In this document: piece by piece, positions 17,367 through 27,304 of the stretch
How the letters are laid out: each line of letters opens with the position of its first letter
Numbering within the stretch: position 1 is the stretch's first letter
Position numbers and translations under genes: made by a program
Notes under the pieces: generated by a model
Told to the model about the DNA's origin: nothing
Database searches by the model: none
The model's input: only the letters and a program-made list of their open reading frames with translations
Assembly (NCBI RefSeq): GCF_030348505.1
Contig: NZ_JAUCFJ010000002.1
Coordinates: forward strand, 996,001-1,060,000
Direction: 5' to 3'
DNA from: Lysinibacillus sp. G4S2
GTDB taxonomy: Bacteria > Bacillota > Bacilli > Bacillales_A > Planococcaceae
Length of the DNA: 64,000 nucleotides

Positions 17367-18233
17367 ATGGGAAAAGAGCGCATTGCATTTATCGGTACAG
17401 GCGTTATGGGAGCTAGCATTATCAAGCATTTATTAGAAAATGGTCATGAGGTAACCGTTTATACACGTACAAAGGAGAAAGCAGAGCCACTTATGGCATT
17501 GGGGGCATCTTGGGCAAGTTCTCCAGCAGAGGCATTTGAAAATAAAGATATTGCCTTTACGATGGTTGGATACCCTGCAGATGTAGAGGAAGTTTATTTT
17601 GGAGACAACGGATTGTTTCAAACGGCTGAATCGGGCAATATCGTTATTGATATGACTACTTCAGAACCAACATTGGCAAAGAAAATTTTTGAACATGCCC
17701 AAAAGCTTGGAGTAGAATCGTTAGATGCACCTGTTTCTGGTGGAGATATCGGTGCTCAAAATGGTACATTATCCATTATGGTTGGAGGTAGTCGAGCTAC
17801 ATTCAATAAAGTTTTACCAGTCATGAATCATTTTGGTGAAAATATTGTTTATCAAGGTGAAGCTGGTGCAGGACAGCATGCTAAAATGTGTAATCAGATC
17901 GTTATTGCCTCGGGAATGATTGGTGTGTGCGAGTCAATGGCTTACGGTTTAAAGGCTGGACTAGATTTACCAACAGTATTGCAATCCATTTCTTCTGGAG
18001 CTGCAGGTTCTTGGTCGTTAAGTAATTTAGCACCCCGCATGATAAAAGGAGATTTCGCACCAGGTTTTTATATTAAGCATTTCGTGAAGGATATGAAAAT
18101 TGCTTTAGATGAATCTCAAAAAATGGGGATTACATTACCAGGTCTAACACTTGCTTATGATATGTATGAAAAGCTAATTGAAGAGGGCTATGGTGAAAAT
18201 GGTACACAGGCACTTTTAAAGGTTTATCAATAA
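17367..18233 (+). CDS. 3-hydroxyisobutyrate dehydrogenase-family oxidoreductase
   Basis: A 288-residue NAD(P)-dependent beta-hydroxyacid dehydrogenase. The Rossmann motif is FIGTGVMGASI at the N-terminus. The family signature DAPVSGGDIGAQNGTLSIMVG lies near residue 120. The catalytic Lys is in GAGQHAKMCNQI (about residue 172). The helical C-terminal domain ends with GYGENGTQALLKVY. It oxidises small 3-hydroxy acids (or reduces semialdehydes such as tartronate semialdehyde or succinate semialdehyde), and the substrate cannot be read off. It is a single gene with AAAGGAG at its start and a strong terminator. A paralogue lies at 30677-31570. Confidence 0.88.
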   Translation: MGKERIAFIGTGVMGASIIKHLLENGHEVTVYTRTKEKAEPLMALGASWASSPAEAFENKDIAFTMVGYPADVEEVYFGDNGLFQTAESGNIVIDMTTSEPTLAKKIFEHAQKLGVESLDAPVSGGDIGAQNGTLSIMVGGSRATFNKVLPVMNHFGENIVYQGEAGAGQHAKMCNQIVIASGMIGVCESMAYGLKAGLDLPTVLQSISSGAAGSWSLSNLAPRMIKGDFAPGFYIKHFVKDMKIALDESQKMGITLPGLTLAYDMYEKLIEEGYGENGTQALLKVYQ

Positions 18234-18302
18234 ATGTTAATACTTTAACAAGTTGTGAGAATTCATCATAGAAAACACTAACTATAGAAAAATTTTAGGA
18301 AG

Positions 18303-18346
18303 CCCGAAGTATCATCTTATGAAAGGATGGATACTTCGGGTTTTTC
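18303..18346 (+). terminator. Terminator after the hydroxyacid dehydrogenase gene
   Basis: An 11-bp perfect stem CCCGAAGTATC / GATACTTCGGG with a 16-base loop and a five-T run. Confidence 0.92.
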
Positions 18347-18397
18347 ATATTTCAAATAGCTTTACTACCACACAGAAATAGTGAGGCTAAGGAAGTA

Positions 18398-18621
18398 TTA
18401 CGCTTTACCAAAAAGTTTTGCGTATAAGAAAAACTAGATGCCCTTGCAAGTGCAAAGTATAAAGAAATTGCCAGCTAAAGGCTAAATCTTATTCATATAC
18501 AGCAGAGCCGTCTGTGCCGATAAAGCCAACGCTAAGCTTCACTGAAAAAATGGCAACTAAAGTAGCGAAAAGTCTTGTGCCTAATCCTAAAATAATGGCG
18601 AGGGGGGCTTGTATACCTTTT
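18398..18621 (-). pseudogene. Remnant of a DoxX-family membrane protein gene
   Basis: Reading the minus strand from about 18621 gives a clean stretch GIQAPLAIILGLGTRLFATL, then VAIFSVKLSVGFIGTDGSAV and YE followed by a stop. This resembles the later helices of DoxX/DoxD-like proteins (LGLxTRxxA and the G-rich loop before the last helix). Past the stop, DLAF continues. A change of frame then gives LAGNFFIL and, after another stop, YAKLFGKA. So the piece has two stops, one frameshift and no N-terminal half. It explains part of the 700-base gap before the MFS gene. The assignment is from pattern only. Confidence 0.55.
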
Positions 18622-18664
18622 TTATAATGGAGGTAAAAGTGATGACCGTATGTTATGTGTATAA

Positions 18665-18742
18665 GTTGTTCTTCGTTCCGGCTGATTGACTCATCGGACG
18701 CCCCCAGTCGGAACGGAAATTACCCCAAGCTATGATGATAAG
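18665..18742. repeat. Interspersed repeat element, copy c (short form)
   Basis: GTTGTTCTTCGTTCCGGCTG at the left faces CAGTCGGAACGGAAATTACC at the right. Only GATTGACTCATCGGACGCCC lies between, so this looks like the two ends with the inner modules deleted. It can fold into a near-continuous hairpin. Confidence 0.7.
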
Positions 18743-18957
18743 CCATATTTTAAAAAAGTTCTATAGTCCTTGGTATTAAGTATCAAGTGAATCTTTAGTA
18801 TGGTTTAGATAGGGAGAATATTCGTTCATTTTAGAGTGTTAGTTAAGTGAGTTTGATTGTATATTGTAAATAGTATTAATTTTCTTTTAAAAAGAATATT
18901 TTTTATTACAGAGGGGAATTTTTTTTCATATTATAGAGAATGGGGAGGGGGGTTTTT

Positions 18958-20277
18958 ATGAAGCGGAATACAGAAGACGCACAGCATCGAAGTCAGTTAG
19001 CTCTTTATTTGTCACTGCCAATTTTATCGTGGGCATTTTATGATTTTGCGAATACAATATTTTCTTCAAATATTAATACGATATTTTTCCCATTTTATAT
19101 GGATGAGGTTTTAGGAAAGAATGAGGTCATGCAGCAGGTGGCAAGCACGTTTATTTCGTATGCCAATGCCATTGCAAGCTTTTTCCTCGTCGTTTTTTCA
19201 CCTCTCTTTGGTGTATGGATTGATAATACTGGTTATAAAAAGAGATTTATAGTGTGGTTTGCATCTATTTCTATTTTCTTTACTTTTATGATGGGTGTTT
19301 TTGCGAATCTACAGACGTCAACAAATTATTCAGGCGTGCCAATTAGTTTGTTTTTAGTTGTTGCTAGTTTTGTCATTGCGAAATTTTTCTTTAATTCAAG
19401 TCTAGTGTTCTATGATTCAATGATGGGAGATTTAGGGACGAAAGAGGAAATGCCTCTTATTTCTGGTTATGGGGTAGCGATTGGCTATTTAGGTACAATT
19501 TTTGGATTACTTGTTTATTTGTATGTCGGAAACAGTGGTTTCCATCGTGCATTTATTCCAACTGCCATTTTATATTTATTATTTTCTTTGCCATTATTTT
19601 TTATTAATAAAGATATACCGATTCCAAAGTCTCAGCGAAAGACCATTAAATTTCTAGATGGTTATAAGGAAATCGTTAAAACCTTTAAGGAAATGAAGCA
19701 ATATAAGGCCATTTTCACCTTTATGATTGCTTATTTCTTTATAAATGATGCCATTGCAACAACCATTGCAATGATGGCTGTATATGCAACAGCGATTGTC
19801 GGCTTTACTTCGGGTCAATTTATCGTACTTTATTTAGTGTCCACTGTTTCAACAATTATTGGCTCACTAGCATTTGGTTATATTACAAAGGCAATTGGAG
19901 CTAAACGTGCGATCACTGTGGTAGCACTAATAATGATTGTCGCTTTATCTTTTGCTGTTTTTGCGACCGAGCAATGGATGTTCTGGATTGCTGGTAGTAT
20001 GTTTGGCATATCACTCGGATCAATGTGGGTAACATCTAGAACCTATATTATTGAATTGTCTCCAGATGAAAAACGTGGTCAGTTTTTTGGCTTATTTGCA
20101 TTTTCAGGTAAAGTATCCTCAATAATTGGGCCAGCAGTCTACGGAACAGTCACATTATGGATGAAAGATTACGGAACGCTAGCAAGCCGTGTTGCGCTAT
20201 CTACATTAATTGTGATGACAGTAATTGGCCTATTGGTGCATCTAAAAGTCAATGAAAAAAATGGGAAAAGCAAGTAG
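18958..20277 (+). CDS. MFS transporter, UMF1 / Atg22-like family
   Basis: A 12-helix major facilitator protein of 439 residues. The opening segment LPILSWAFYDFANTIFSSNI is typical of the UMF1 family (related to the vacuolar effluxer Atg22 and Bacillus YxiO). Other marks are PLFGVWIDNTGYKKRFIVWF after helix 2 and SPDEKRGQFFGLFAFSGKVS between late helices. The start at ATG 18958 is chosen because GGGGAGGGGGG lies 5-8 bases before it. The upstream frame from 18940 runs through that site. Substrates of bacterial members are not established. It stands alone before cheV. Confidence 0.82.
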   Translation: MKRNTEDAQHRSQLALYLSLPILSWAFYDFANTIFSSNINTIFFPFYMDEVLGKNEVMQQVASTFISYANAIASFFLVVFSPLFGVWIDNTGYKKRFIVWFASISIFFTFMMGVFANLQTSTNYSGVPISLFLVVASFVIAKFFFNSSLVFYDSMMGDLGTKEEMPLISGYGVAIGYLGTIFGLLVYLYVGNSGFHRAFIPTAILYLLFSLPLFFINKDIPIPKSQRKTIKFLDGYKEIVKTFKEMKQYKAIFTFMIAYFFINDAIATTIAMMAVYATAIVGFTSGQFIVLYLVSTVSTIIGSLAFGYITKAIGAKRAITVVALIMIVALSFAVFATEQWMFWIAGSMFGISLGSMWVTSRTYIIELSPDEKRGQFFGLFAFSGKVSSIIGPAVYGTVTLWMKDYGTLASRVALSTLIVMTVIGLLVHLKVNEKNGKSK

Positions 20278-20345
20278 GAGAAACGTCTTGCCTATGATAC
20301 AATTGAATTATAAATAGAAGATGGAAAGAAAGGAGCGGGGTTGCT

Positions 20346-21248
20346 TTGGAACATAAAGGTATATTATTAGAAAGTGGCACAAATGAGCTAGAAATTGTTG
20401 AATTTGAAGTAGCTAACAATAAATTCGGTATTAATGTTATTAAAGTGAAAGAAATTATTCAACCGATTCCAGTTACGTTTATTCCACACGCGCACCCGCA
20501 TGTAGAAGGGATTATACAATTACGAGGTGAGGTTTTACCGGTAGTTGATATGCTTAAAGTATTGGGAATTCAAAATACAACGCGTAATCCTCAACAAAAA
20601 TATATTGTTGCTGAATTTAATAAACAACGAGTAGTCTTCCATGTCGATAACGTTACACAAATTCACCGTATTTCATGGGATCAAATCGAGAAACCTTCTG
20701 ATATGTATCAAGGAGGAACATCTCAAGTAATTGGTGTTATTAAGCAAAATGAGCAAATGATTCTATTGCTTGATTTCGAAAGAATTATGGTGGACATTAA
20801 TCCAGATTCAGGTATTAGTGTAGAATCTGTTAAAAAGCTTGGTAAACGTGAGCGCTCTGAAAAACGAATTTTAATTGCTGAAGATTCACCATTATTACGC
20901 AAGCTATTATTCGATACTATGAATGAAGCAGGTTACGAGAATGTAGAATTCTTTGAAAACGGCCGTGATGCTTATGAATACTTAGAAGCAATCGCTAAAA
21001 GTGGTAGCGATGTAACTGAACATATTCAACTAATCGTGACGGACATTGAAATGCCACAAATGGATGGACATCATTTAACGCGTAAAATAAAGGAACATCC
21101 GGATCTCCAAAAGCTTCCTGTCATTATTTTCTCAAGCTTAATTACAGATGATCTTCGCCATAAAGGCGACCAAGTAGGTGCAGAGGATCAAATTAGTAAG
21201 CCAGAAATTGCAGAGCTTATTTTACGAGTAGACCAACTTATCCTCTAA
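20346..21248 (+). CDS. cheV: Chemotaxis coupling/adaptation protein CheV
   Basis: A 300-residue protein with an N-terminal CheW-like domain (residues 10-160: EFEVANNKFGINVIKVKEII, GIIQLRGEVLPVVDM) and a C-terminal receiver domain (175-300). The receiver shows the acidic pocket AEDSPLLRKL, the phospho-acceptor Asp in IVTDIEMPQMDGH, the Ser/Thr switch region IIFSS and the Lys in QISKPE. CheV couples receptors to CheA and mediates adaptation when phosphorylated. The TTG start at 20346 follows AGGAG by about 10 bases. No other chemotaxis genes are adjacent, as is usual for Bacillus cheV. Confidence 0.95.
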   Translation: MEHKGILLESGTNELEIVEFEVANNKFGINVIKVKEIIQPIPVTFIPHAHPHVEGIIQLRGEVLPVVDMLKVLGIQNTTRNPQQKYIVAEFNKQRVVFHVDNVTQIHRISWDQIEKPSDMYQGGTSQVIGVIKQNEQMILLLDFERIMVDINPDSGISVESVKKLGKRERSEKRILIAEDSPLLRKLLFDTMNEAGYENVEFFENGRDAYEYLEAIAKSGSDVTEHIQLIVTDIEMPQMDGHHLTRKIKEHPDLQKLPVIIFSSLITDDLRHKGDQVGAEDQISKPEIAELILRVDQLIL

Positions 21249-21336
21249 AAGAAAGATTACTAAAACGGATAAAGTTAGATAAGGTACTTCACAATATTAA
21301 TAATGGGTATCCTGAAAGTATATTAATAATTAAAAG

Positions 21337-21371
21337 AAAGTCGGATGCCTATTTTAGGCCCGACTTTTTTT
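21337..21371 (+). terminator. Terminator after cheV
   Basis: AAAGTCGG / CCGACTTT enclosing an inner GCCT / AGGC stem, followed by a T run. Confidence 0.9.
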
Positions 21372-21495
21372 GTATAGATCATGGTGCTACGAGTAAAATA
21401 AAGAGTATCCATACAATTTAACATCTGAATAACGTGCCGAAAAATAGGCTAGTCATCGGAAAGAATATGCATGTACATGTTAAGGAAGTGATTAT

Positions 21496-23049
21496 TTGAA
21501 CGAATTAAAAACAGCTATCATCGATATTGGCTCAAATACCATTCGATTAGTATTGTATCAATACGATAAAGAAGAGGGACTTCGTGAAATTGGAAATATT
21601 AAAACAGTTGCACGTTTACGTACATATTTACAGCCCTCGGGTGAAATGTCTGAAGAAGGTATACAAGTATTAACAGAAACGTTGTTGACTTTTAAAGCAA
21701 TGCTTGATGATTTTGAAATAACTGATGTAAAAGCTGCTGCAACAGCTGCAATCCGTCAGGCAACAAATAGAGCAGAAATTATTACCTTAATGAAGGAACG
21801 GACAGGCATTCAAATAGAGCTTTTAACTGAAGAAGAAGAGGCATATTATGGCTTTGTTGCTGTAGCGCATTCAATAGGCACAAAGTCTGCTGTAACTATT
21901 GATATCGGTGGTGGTAGTACCGAAATAACGCTTTTTAAAAATAAGGAACTACAGAAATCTCATAGTTTTCCTTTTGGTACAGTTTCTTTAAAGCAACGTT
22001 TTGTAAAGGGCGATATTATAAATGGCAGTGAAAAAAAGGAACTCATTGCATTTATAAAAGAGCAGTTTAAATCACTTCCTTGGATTCAGGATATCGGTTT
22101 ACCAATTATCGCTATTGGTGGTAGTGCCCGAAATGTTGCTCAAATTCATCAACAAAAGCATGCATATCCAATCGCAAGTGTACATGGTTACGAAATGACT
22201 AAGGAAAATTTAGATGAGCTTAGTTTATTTTTAGGTAATTTAAGCTTTAATGAATTAAAACAGTTAGATGGGCTTTCGGCGGATCGTGCCGATATTATTG
22301 TCCCTGCATTAGAGGTTTTCAGTGTATTAATGGAGGTAGTTGGCAGTGAGTTGTTCCAGATAACAAAGAACGGACTGCGTGAGGGACTCATTATACAGCG
22401 TATTTTGCAAACAGATAAAAGTGCATTTGATAAGTACAATGTGTTTGAGGGAAACGCTAGAAGATTGGCTCGTCAGTATGGTCGAACTGAAGAAGAAGTG
22501 GACTATTTGATGAATTTAACGGATCAATTGTACCGTGAATGTTGCCATCTTGGTTATTCACAATATAATCAAAAAGATTTGGAATTATTAACGAGAGCGT
22601 CGAAAGTTTTTAATATTGGAGAGTATATTGAGTTAAGTTCTGCAAGCCAGCATACCTTTTATTTAATTGCGAACCAATCTATTGATGGGCTGAATCATAA
22701 GGAACGTGTGAAATTAGCACTTTTAGCTTCGCATAAAAATAAAGATTATTATCAACGATTTGTTGCTCCGTTTACAGAATGGATGAGTCGTGAGGAGTAT
22801 CGTAAAATAAGAGACTTTGGCGCACTTTTAAAATTTGTCTATGCGTTAAATGTATCGAAAAGAAAGATTGTACATGCCATTGAGATGCAGACAGAAGAAG
22901 ATTATGTGCAGCTTAGCATTTACGTGAAAAACAATGCTGCCGCTGAAAAATATCAAGCAAACCGACATAAAAAACATCTAGAACGTGCACTAAAGATACC
23001 TATAAAAATAAACTTTATTGAAGAAGGGTTGAATAATAATGACAACTGA
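21496..23049 (+). CDS. ppx: Exopolyphosphatase (Ppx/GppA family)
   Basis: A 517-residue enzyme that hydrolyses terminal phosphates of polyphosphate (or pppGpp). It has the ASKHA phosphatase fold: phosphate-1 loop IIDIGSNTIRLVLY at the N-terminus, ATAAIRQATNR, the catalytic Glu region ELLTEEEEAYYGF and the phosphate-2 loop TIDIGGGSTEITLF. The C-terminal half (after about residue 310) is the helical HD-like domain of long Ppx proteins. The start is TTG at 21496 with AAGGAAG upstream. It overlaps ppk by 11 bases, so the degrading and making enzymes are translationally coupled. Confidence 0.94.
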   Translation: MNELKTAIIDIGSNTIRLVLYQYDKEEGLREIGNIKTVARLRTYLQPSGEMSEEGIQVLTETLLTFKAMLDDFEITDVKAAATAAIRQATNRAEIITLMKERTGIQIELLTEEEEAYYGFVAVAHSIGTKSAVTIDIGGGSTEITLFKNKELQKSHSFPFGTVSLKQRFVKGDIINGSEKKELIAFIKEQFKSLPWIQDIGLPIIAIGGSARNVAQIHQQKHAYPIASVHGYEMTKENLDELSLFLGNLSFNELKQLDGLSADRADIIVPALEVFSVLMEVVGSELFQITKNGLREGLIIQRILQTDKSAFDKYNVFEGNARRLARQYGRTEEEVDYLMNLTDQLYRECCHLGYSQYNQKDLELLTRASKVFNIGEYIELSSASQHTFYLIANQSIDGLNHKERVKLALLASHKNKDYYQRFVAPFTEWMSREEYRKIRDFGALLKFVYALNVSKRKIVHAIEMQTEEDYVQLSIYVKNNAAAEKYQANRHKKHLERALKIPIKINFIEEGLNNNDN

Positions 23050-25195
23050 AGTTACTAACAATCAGCTACAAGAAGAGGAATTCACAGAAATACAAGGTCG
23101 ATTACTAGAGGAAATCGCTAAGCCGCAATACTATAATAATCGTGAATTAAGCTGGTTAGCCTTCAATGAACGTGTTTTAGAGGAAGCAGAGGATGTCAAT
23201 AATCCTCTGCTAGAGCGTCTAAAATTTTTAGCGATATTTAGTTCGAATTTAGATGAGTTTTTCATGGTGCGTGTTGCAGGTCTACAGGATCAAGTACGTG
23301 CAGGATTCCATAAGCCTGAAAACAAGTCAGGCTTAACACCAAAAGAGCAATTAGCGAAAATTGCTGAGCGAACGCAGGCATTAGTGCGCCGACAAACTGA
23401 AGTATATCGACATTTAATCTATGATTTATTGCCACAACATAATGTACATATTGCAGACATAAAAGACTTAAATAGTACACAAAAAGCATTTGTTAATGAA
23501 ATGTTTGCAGAAACCATCTTCCCTGTTTTAACTCCCGTAGCTGTAGATGCGTATCGTCCTTTCCCAACTTTGTTTGGTAAAACATTAAATTTACTTGTTT
23601 TATTAGAGCAAGATGAAACAGACATGGAGAATCGTGAAAAGGTAGCAATTGTTCAAGTACCATCTGTCTTAGATCGTTATATTAAAGTACCATCAGCAGA
23701 CGGAGAGACAGTTATTGTCTTATTAGAAGATGTGATTGTAGCGCATATAGAAAAGCTCTTTTATGGTTACAGTGTTAAGTCGGCACAGGCTTTCCGTTTG
23801 ACACGTAATGCGGATTTGACAATTCATGAGGAAGGCGCAAGGGATTTACTTGTTGAAATCGAAAAAGAACTGAAAAAACGTAAATGGGGAGAAGGCAGTC
23901 GTCTAGAAGTGCGTGAGGGCGAGATGAGCGAGGAAGTTCTTCAATACTTACTAGATGAATTTGAAATTGAAGAATCGGATGTCTTTCATATAGATGGACC
24001 GCTAGATTTAACATTTATGTTCTCGTTTGTAAAAGGCATATCAGTTGGCCGTGAACATTTAGAATATGAAAGCTTTATCCCACAGCCACCATTAGATTTG
24101 CAATCGGATGAAAATATTTTTGAAAAAGCGCTGCAACAAGACATTTTCTTCCATCATCCATTTGAATCGTTTGCGCCAATCGTTGATTTTATTGCAGAGG
24201 CGGCCGTCAATCCAAACGTTTTAGCGATTAAACAAACATTATATCGAGTAAGTGGCAATTCACCCATTATACAAGCATTAAAGCTCGCAGCGGAAAATGG
24301 TAAACAGGTAACGGTTTTAGTTGAATTGAAAGCACGTTTTGATGAAGAAAATAATGTGCATTGGGCAAAGCAACTTGAGCAAGCTGGCTGCCTTGTCATT
24401 TACGGTATGAATAATTTAAAAACACACTCAAAAATAACGCTTGTTGTAAGTCGTCGAAATGGAAAAATTGAGCGTTTTGTACATCTTGGAACAGGGAATT
24501 ATAATGATGCCACTGCAAAAATTTATACAGATATGGGAATAATAACGACAGATAAGGAATTTGGCATTGATGCCACTAACTTCTTTAACTATTTAAGCGG
24601 TTATACAGAGAAGCCAACTTTTAATCATTTAGTCGTGGCACCGTTTGATATTCGAGATGAATTTATCAGGTTAATGGATGAGGAAATTGCTTGTCATAAG
24701 AAGTATGGTAATGGTTTTATTCGAGCTAAAATGAATTCACTAACAGACAAAGACTTAATGATGAAGCTGTATGAGGCGTCTATTGCAGGTGTAAAAGTAG
24801 AGCTTATCATTCGTGGTATTTGTTGCATTAGACCAGGTGTCCCTGGAATTAGTGAAAACATAACAGTAACAAGTATTGTTGGTCGTTTCCTTGAGCATTC
24901 TCGTATTTATTGGTTCCATCATAATGGGGAAAATAAAGTATACTTATCTTCTGCAGATATGATGACTCGTAATATGATCAAACGTGTAGAAATTTTATTC
25001 CCAGTATATGCAAGCGAAGCGAAAGCCCGTATTATTAACATCATGAATACACAACTTGAGGATACAGCAAAAGCTCGTATTCAAGACTCCAATGGAAAAT
25101 ATCATTACAAAGAGTTTGATCGTAGTGAAGATCCAATTAATAGTCAGGAAATTTTCCTAACGGATGCACTAAAACCTACGCTAGACGAAGAATAA
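23039..25195 (+). CDS. ppk1: Polyphosphate kinase 1
   Basis: A 718-residue PPK1 that makes inorganic polyphosphate from ATP. The N and head domains begin YYNNRELSWLAFNERVLEEA. The catalytic C domains contain the autophosphorylated His in NNLKTHSKITLVVSRR (about residue 463) and FVHLGTGNYNDATAKIYTD. A second conserved His lies in GRFLEHSRIYWFHHNGE (about residue 620), and RNMIKRVEILFPV follows. The length is typical. The ATG overlaps the ppx end, and the EAL-domain gene follows after 27 bases, giving a ppx-ppk-EAL operon. Confidence 0.96.
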   Translation: MTTEVTNNQLQEEEFTEIQGRLLEEIAKPQYYNNRELSWLAFNERVLEEAEDVNNPLLERLKFLAIFSSNLDEFFMVRVAGLQDQVRAGFHKPENKSGLTPKEQLAKIAERTQALVRRQTEVYRHLIYDLLPQHNVHIADIKDLNSTQKAFVNEMFAETIFPVLTPVAVDAYRPFPTLFGKTLNLLVLLEQDETDMENREKVAIVQVPSVLDRYIKVPSADGETVIVLLEDVIVAHIEKLFYGYSVKSAQAFRLTRNADLTIHEEGARDLLVEIEKELKKRKWGEGSRLEVREGEMSEEVLQYLLDEFEIEESDVFHIDGPLDLTFMFSFVKGISVGREHLEYESFIPQPPLDLQSDENIFEKALQQDIFFHHPFESFAPIVDFIAEAAVNPNVLAIKQTLYRVSGNSPIIQALKLAAENGKQVTVLVELKARFDEENNVHWAKQLEQAGCLVIYGMNNLKTHSKITLVVSRRNGKIERFVHLGTGNYNDATAKIYTDMGIITTDKEFGIDATNFFNYLSGYTEKPTFNHLVVAPFDIRDEFIRLMDEEIACHKKYGNGFIRAKMNSLTDKDLMMKLYEASIAGVKVELIIRGICCIRPGVPGISENITVTSIVGRFLEHSRIYWFHHNGENKVYLSSADMMTRNMIKRVEILFPVYASEAKARIINIMNTQLEDTAKARIQDSNGKYHYKEFDRSEDPINSQEIFLTDALKPTLDEE

Positions 25196-25222
25196 AGCAA
25201 ACGCTACTTAGTGAGGGATATA

Positions 25223-27229
25223 ATGAAAAAATATAAAGAGAGTGTAGCGCAATTTGCAGACTATCATCAAATCATACAACTTAATCCATTTGATGCAGTC
25301 GTATGTTTGAGAAAAGTGGATACAAAAGCGTTTGAAGTCATTATCTTTAACGATAAACTCCCGTCTTTTATTGAGCTACAGGATGTGAAAGCCACCAACG
25401 CAGAACAATTTTTTACGGAGCACAGCTGGCTGCAATTATTCAATATATTACAACAAGAATTGAATATGGACCAAATGCTGGAAATATGTACGGAGCACAA
25501 AGTAAAAACATTTGTTGTTCATATACAACACTTAGAAAAATCAGTTGTAGCAGTTATTCTGCGTGAGAAACAGAATGAAGTGGAACCATATTTACAATTT
25601 GTGGAACAGCACGTAAGTCCGGTATTAACAACTGATTTACAAGGTTGCATTATTCATCAAAACGCTGTTGCCACTTCTCTATGGGCAAACGAACATCAAA
25701 GCTTTATAGGACAAAATATTTTTTCATTATTAGAGAGTAAATATATCGATGAATTTAAATTACTATTTGCAAAAACTATTGAAGGCACAGCATCAGGTAT
25801 GCCAAAATGCTTGTTTAAGCGCCAATTGCTAAATAAAGAACTATTTTATTTAAGAACGCTTCCAACGTACTTTAATGGTGAAATTATTGGTGTACATTTT
25901 TTTGTGAAAGACGTCAATTCATTTATGAATGATCATAAGGGCTTTTATTACCTAGCATTAATCGATGAATTAACGGGTATTTGGAATCGTAAAGCTTTTA
26001 AGGAGCATTGGCAACATCATTTAAATGATGAAAAGCATGAAAATAAGCAAACAGCGCTTATTTTAGTGGATATTGATCGCTTTAAAAAGTTTAATGAATC
26101 CCTTGGTGAAAGTAAGGGAGATGAGCTTATGCGGATGTTTAGTCTTAGACTTCGTGAACTCTGTTGCTCTAAATGCTCGCTTTATCGTTATAACAGTGAT
26201 GAATTTATATTTATTTTAAAAGAAGCAACTATCAATAAAATTGAGCATACAGCAAACGCTATTTTAGACGCATTAAAACAGCCATTTATAATTGATGGGC
26301 AGGAATATTTTATTAGCGTGTCGATCGGTATCTCACTTAGTCCGGCAGATGGCAAGGATTTAGAAACACTTGTACTGAAGGCAGATAAAGCGTTATTTTC
26401 TGTAAAAGAGCATGGACGTTCACACTACCGTTACTACCGTGAAGATATGACAACTATTTTTCCAAATGAGGCATTAATGGAAGCACATTTACGTCGTGCC
26501 ATCGAATTTAATGAGCTCAGTATTCATTTACAGCCACAAATGGATTTAACGAATAACAGTATAAATAGCTTCGAGGCATTATTACGATGGAATAATCGCA
26601 AATTTGGCTTTGTGTCTCCTGCACAGTTTATACCCATTGCAGAGGCATCAGGCCTAATAATTGAAATTGGTGATTGGATTATTGACGAGGTGTGTCGCTA
26701 TCAAAAAGACTGGCAGCTAAAGGGCTATCGACCAGTACGAGTTGCCATCAATATATCACCAAAACAATTTAGAAAAGAAAACTTTGCTCGGAAAATTAAA
26801 ACTGCCTTGAAAAAGTATAATGTCCCACCTGAATTATTAGAGGTGGAAATTACCGAAAGCTCCATGACCAATGTTCATGAAACCTTTTCAATATTAACTG
26901 AATTAAAGCAGCTAGGCGTTTATGTTTCAGTGGATGATTTTGGAACTGGCTATTCATCTTTAAGCTACTTAAAGCGTTACCCAATAGATATCATAAAAAT
27001 TGATCAATCATTTATAGCTGATATTGCAAAAGATGATAAAAATGAGGCAATAATCAAGGCCATTATCTCTATGTCTCATAATTTAGGATTAGAAGTTGTT
27101 GCTGAAGGGATCGAGGAATCAACACAAGTTGATTTTCTAAAACGCCATCGATGTCAAAAAGGGCAAGGCTATTTATATAACAAGCCATTACCCGTAGAAA
27201 CCATTGTTGAGAAATATTTTGTTAGCTAA
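25223..27229 (+). CDS. PAS-GGDEF-EAL protein, probable c-di-GMP phosphodiesterase
   Basis: A soluble protein of about 668 residues. A PAS-like domain lies at about 125-230 (VLTTDLQGCIIHQNAVATSL). A GGDEF domain at about 240-405 has the signature Gly-Gly replaced: RYNSDEFIFIL. Its metal region LVDIDRFKKFNES is kept. The EAL domain (about 420-665) looks catalytic: FEALLRWNN, INISPKQF, EVEITESSM, VDDFGTGYSSLSYLKR, IKIDQSFI and AEGIEES are all present. So the likely activity is hydrolysis of c-di-GMP, with the GGDEF part acting as a GTP-sensing module. The ATG at 25223 is preferred since GAGGG lies 5 bases upstream. It sits behind ppx-ppk, suggesting polyphosphate and c-di-GMP levels are set together (inference). 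Confidence 0.9.
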   Translation: MKKYKESVAQFADYHQIIQLNPFDAVVCLRKVDTKAFEVIIFNDKLPSFIELQDVKATNAEQFFTEHSWLQLFNILQQELNMDQMLEICTEHKVKTFVVHIQHLEKSVVAVILREKQNEVEPYLQFVEQHVSPVLTTDLQGCIIHQNAVATSLWANEHQSFIGQNIFSLLESKYIDEFKLLFAKTIEGTASGMPKCLFKRQLLNKELFYLRTLPTYFNGEIIGVHFFVKDVNSFMNDHKGFYYLALIDELTGIWNRKAFKEHWQHHLNDEKHENKQTALILVDIDRFKKFNESLGESKGDELMRMFSLRLRELCCSKCSLYRYNSDEFIFILKEATINKIEHTANAILDALKQPFIIDGQEYFISVSIGISLSPADGKDLETLVLKADKALFSVKEHGRSHYRYYREDMTTIFPNEALMEAHLRRAIEFNELSIHLQPQMDLTNNSINSFEALLRWNNRKFGFVSPAQFIPIAEASGLIIEIGDWIIDEVCRYQKDWQLKGYRPVRVAINISPKQFRKENFARKIKTALKKYNVPPELLEVEITESSMTNVHETFSILTELKQLGVYVSVDDFGTGYSSLSYLKRYPIDIIKIDQSFIADIAKDDKNEAIIKAIISMSHNLGLEVVAEGIEESTQVDFLKRHRCQKGQGYLYNKPLPVETIVEKYFVS

Positions 27230-27244
27230 TAAAAACTGATCAAG

Positions 27245-27284
27245 TAGCACTTCATTCTAGATTGGATGAAGTGCTATTTTTTTG
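27245..27284 (+). terminator. Terminator of the ppx-ppk-EAL operon
   Basis: TAGCACTTCAT / ATGAAGTGCTA with a 10-base loop, then seven T. Confidence 0.92.
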
Positions 27285-27304
27285 TAGTTTGGGGAAAAGA
27301 AGTG

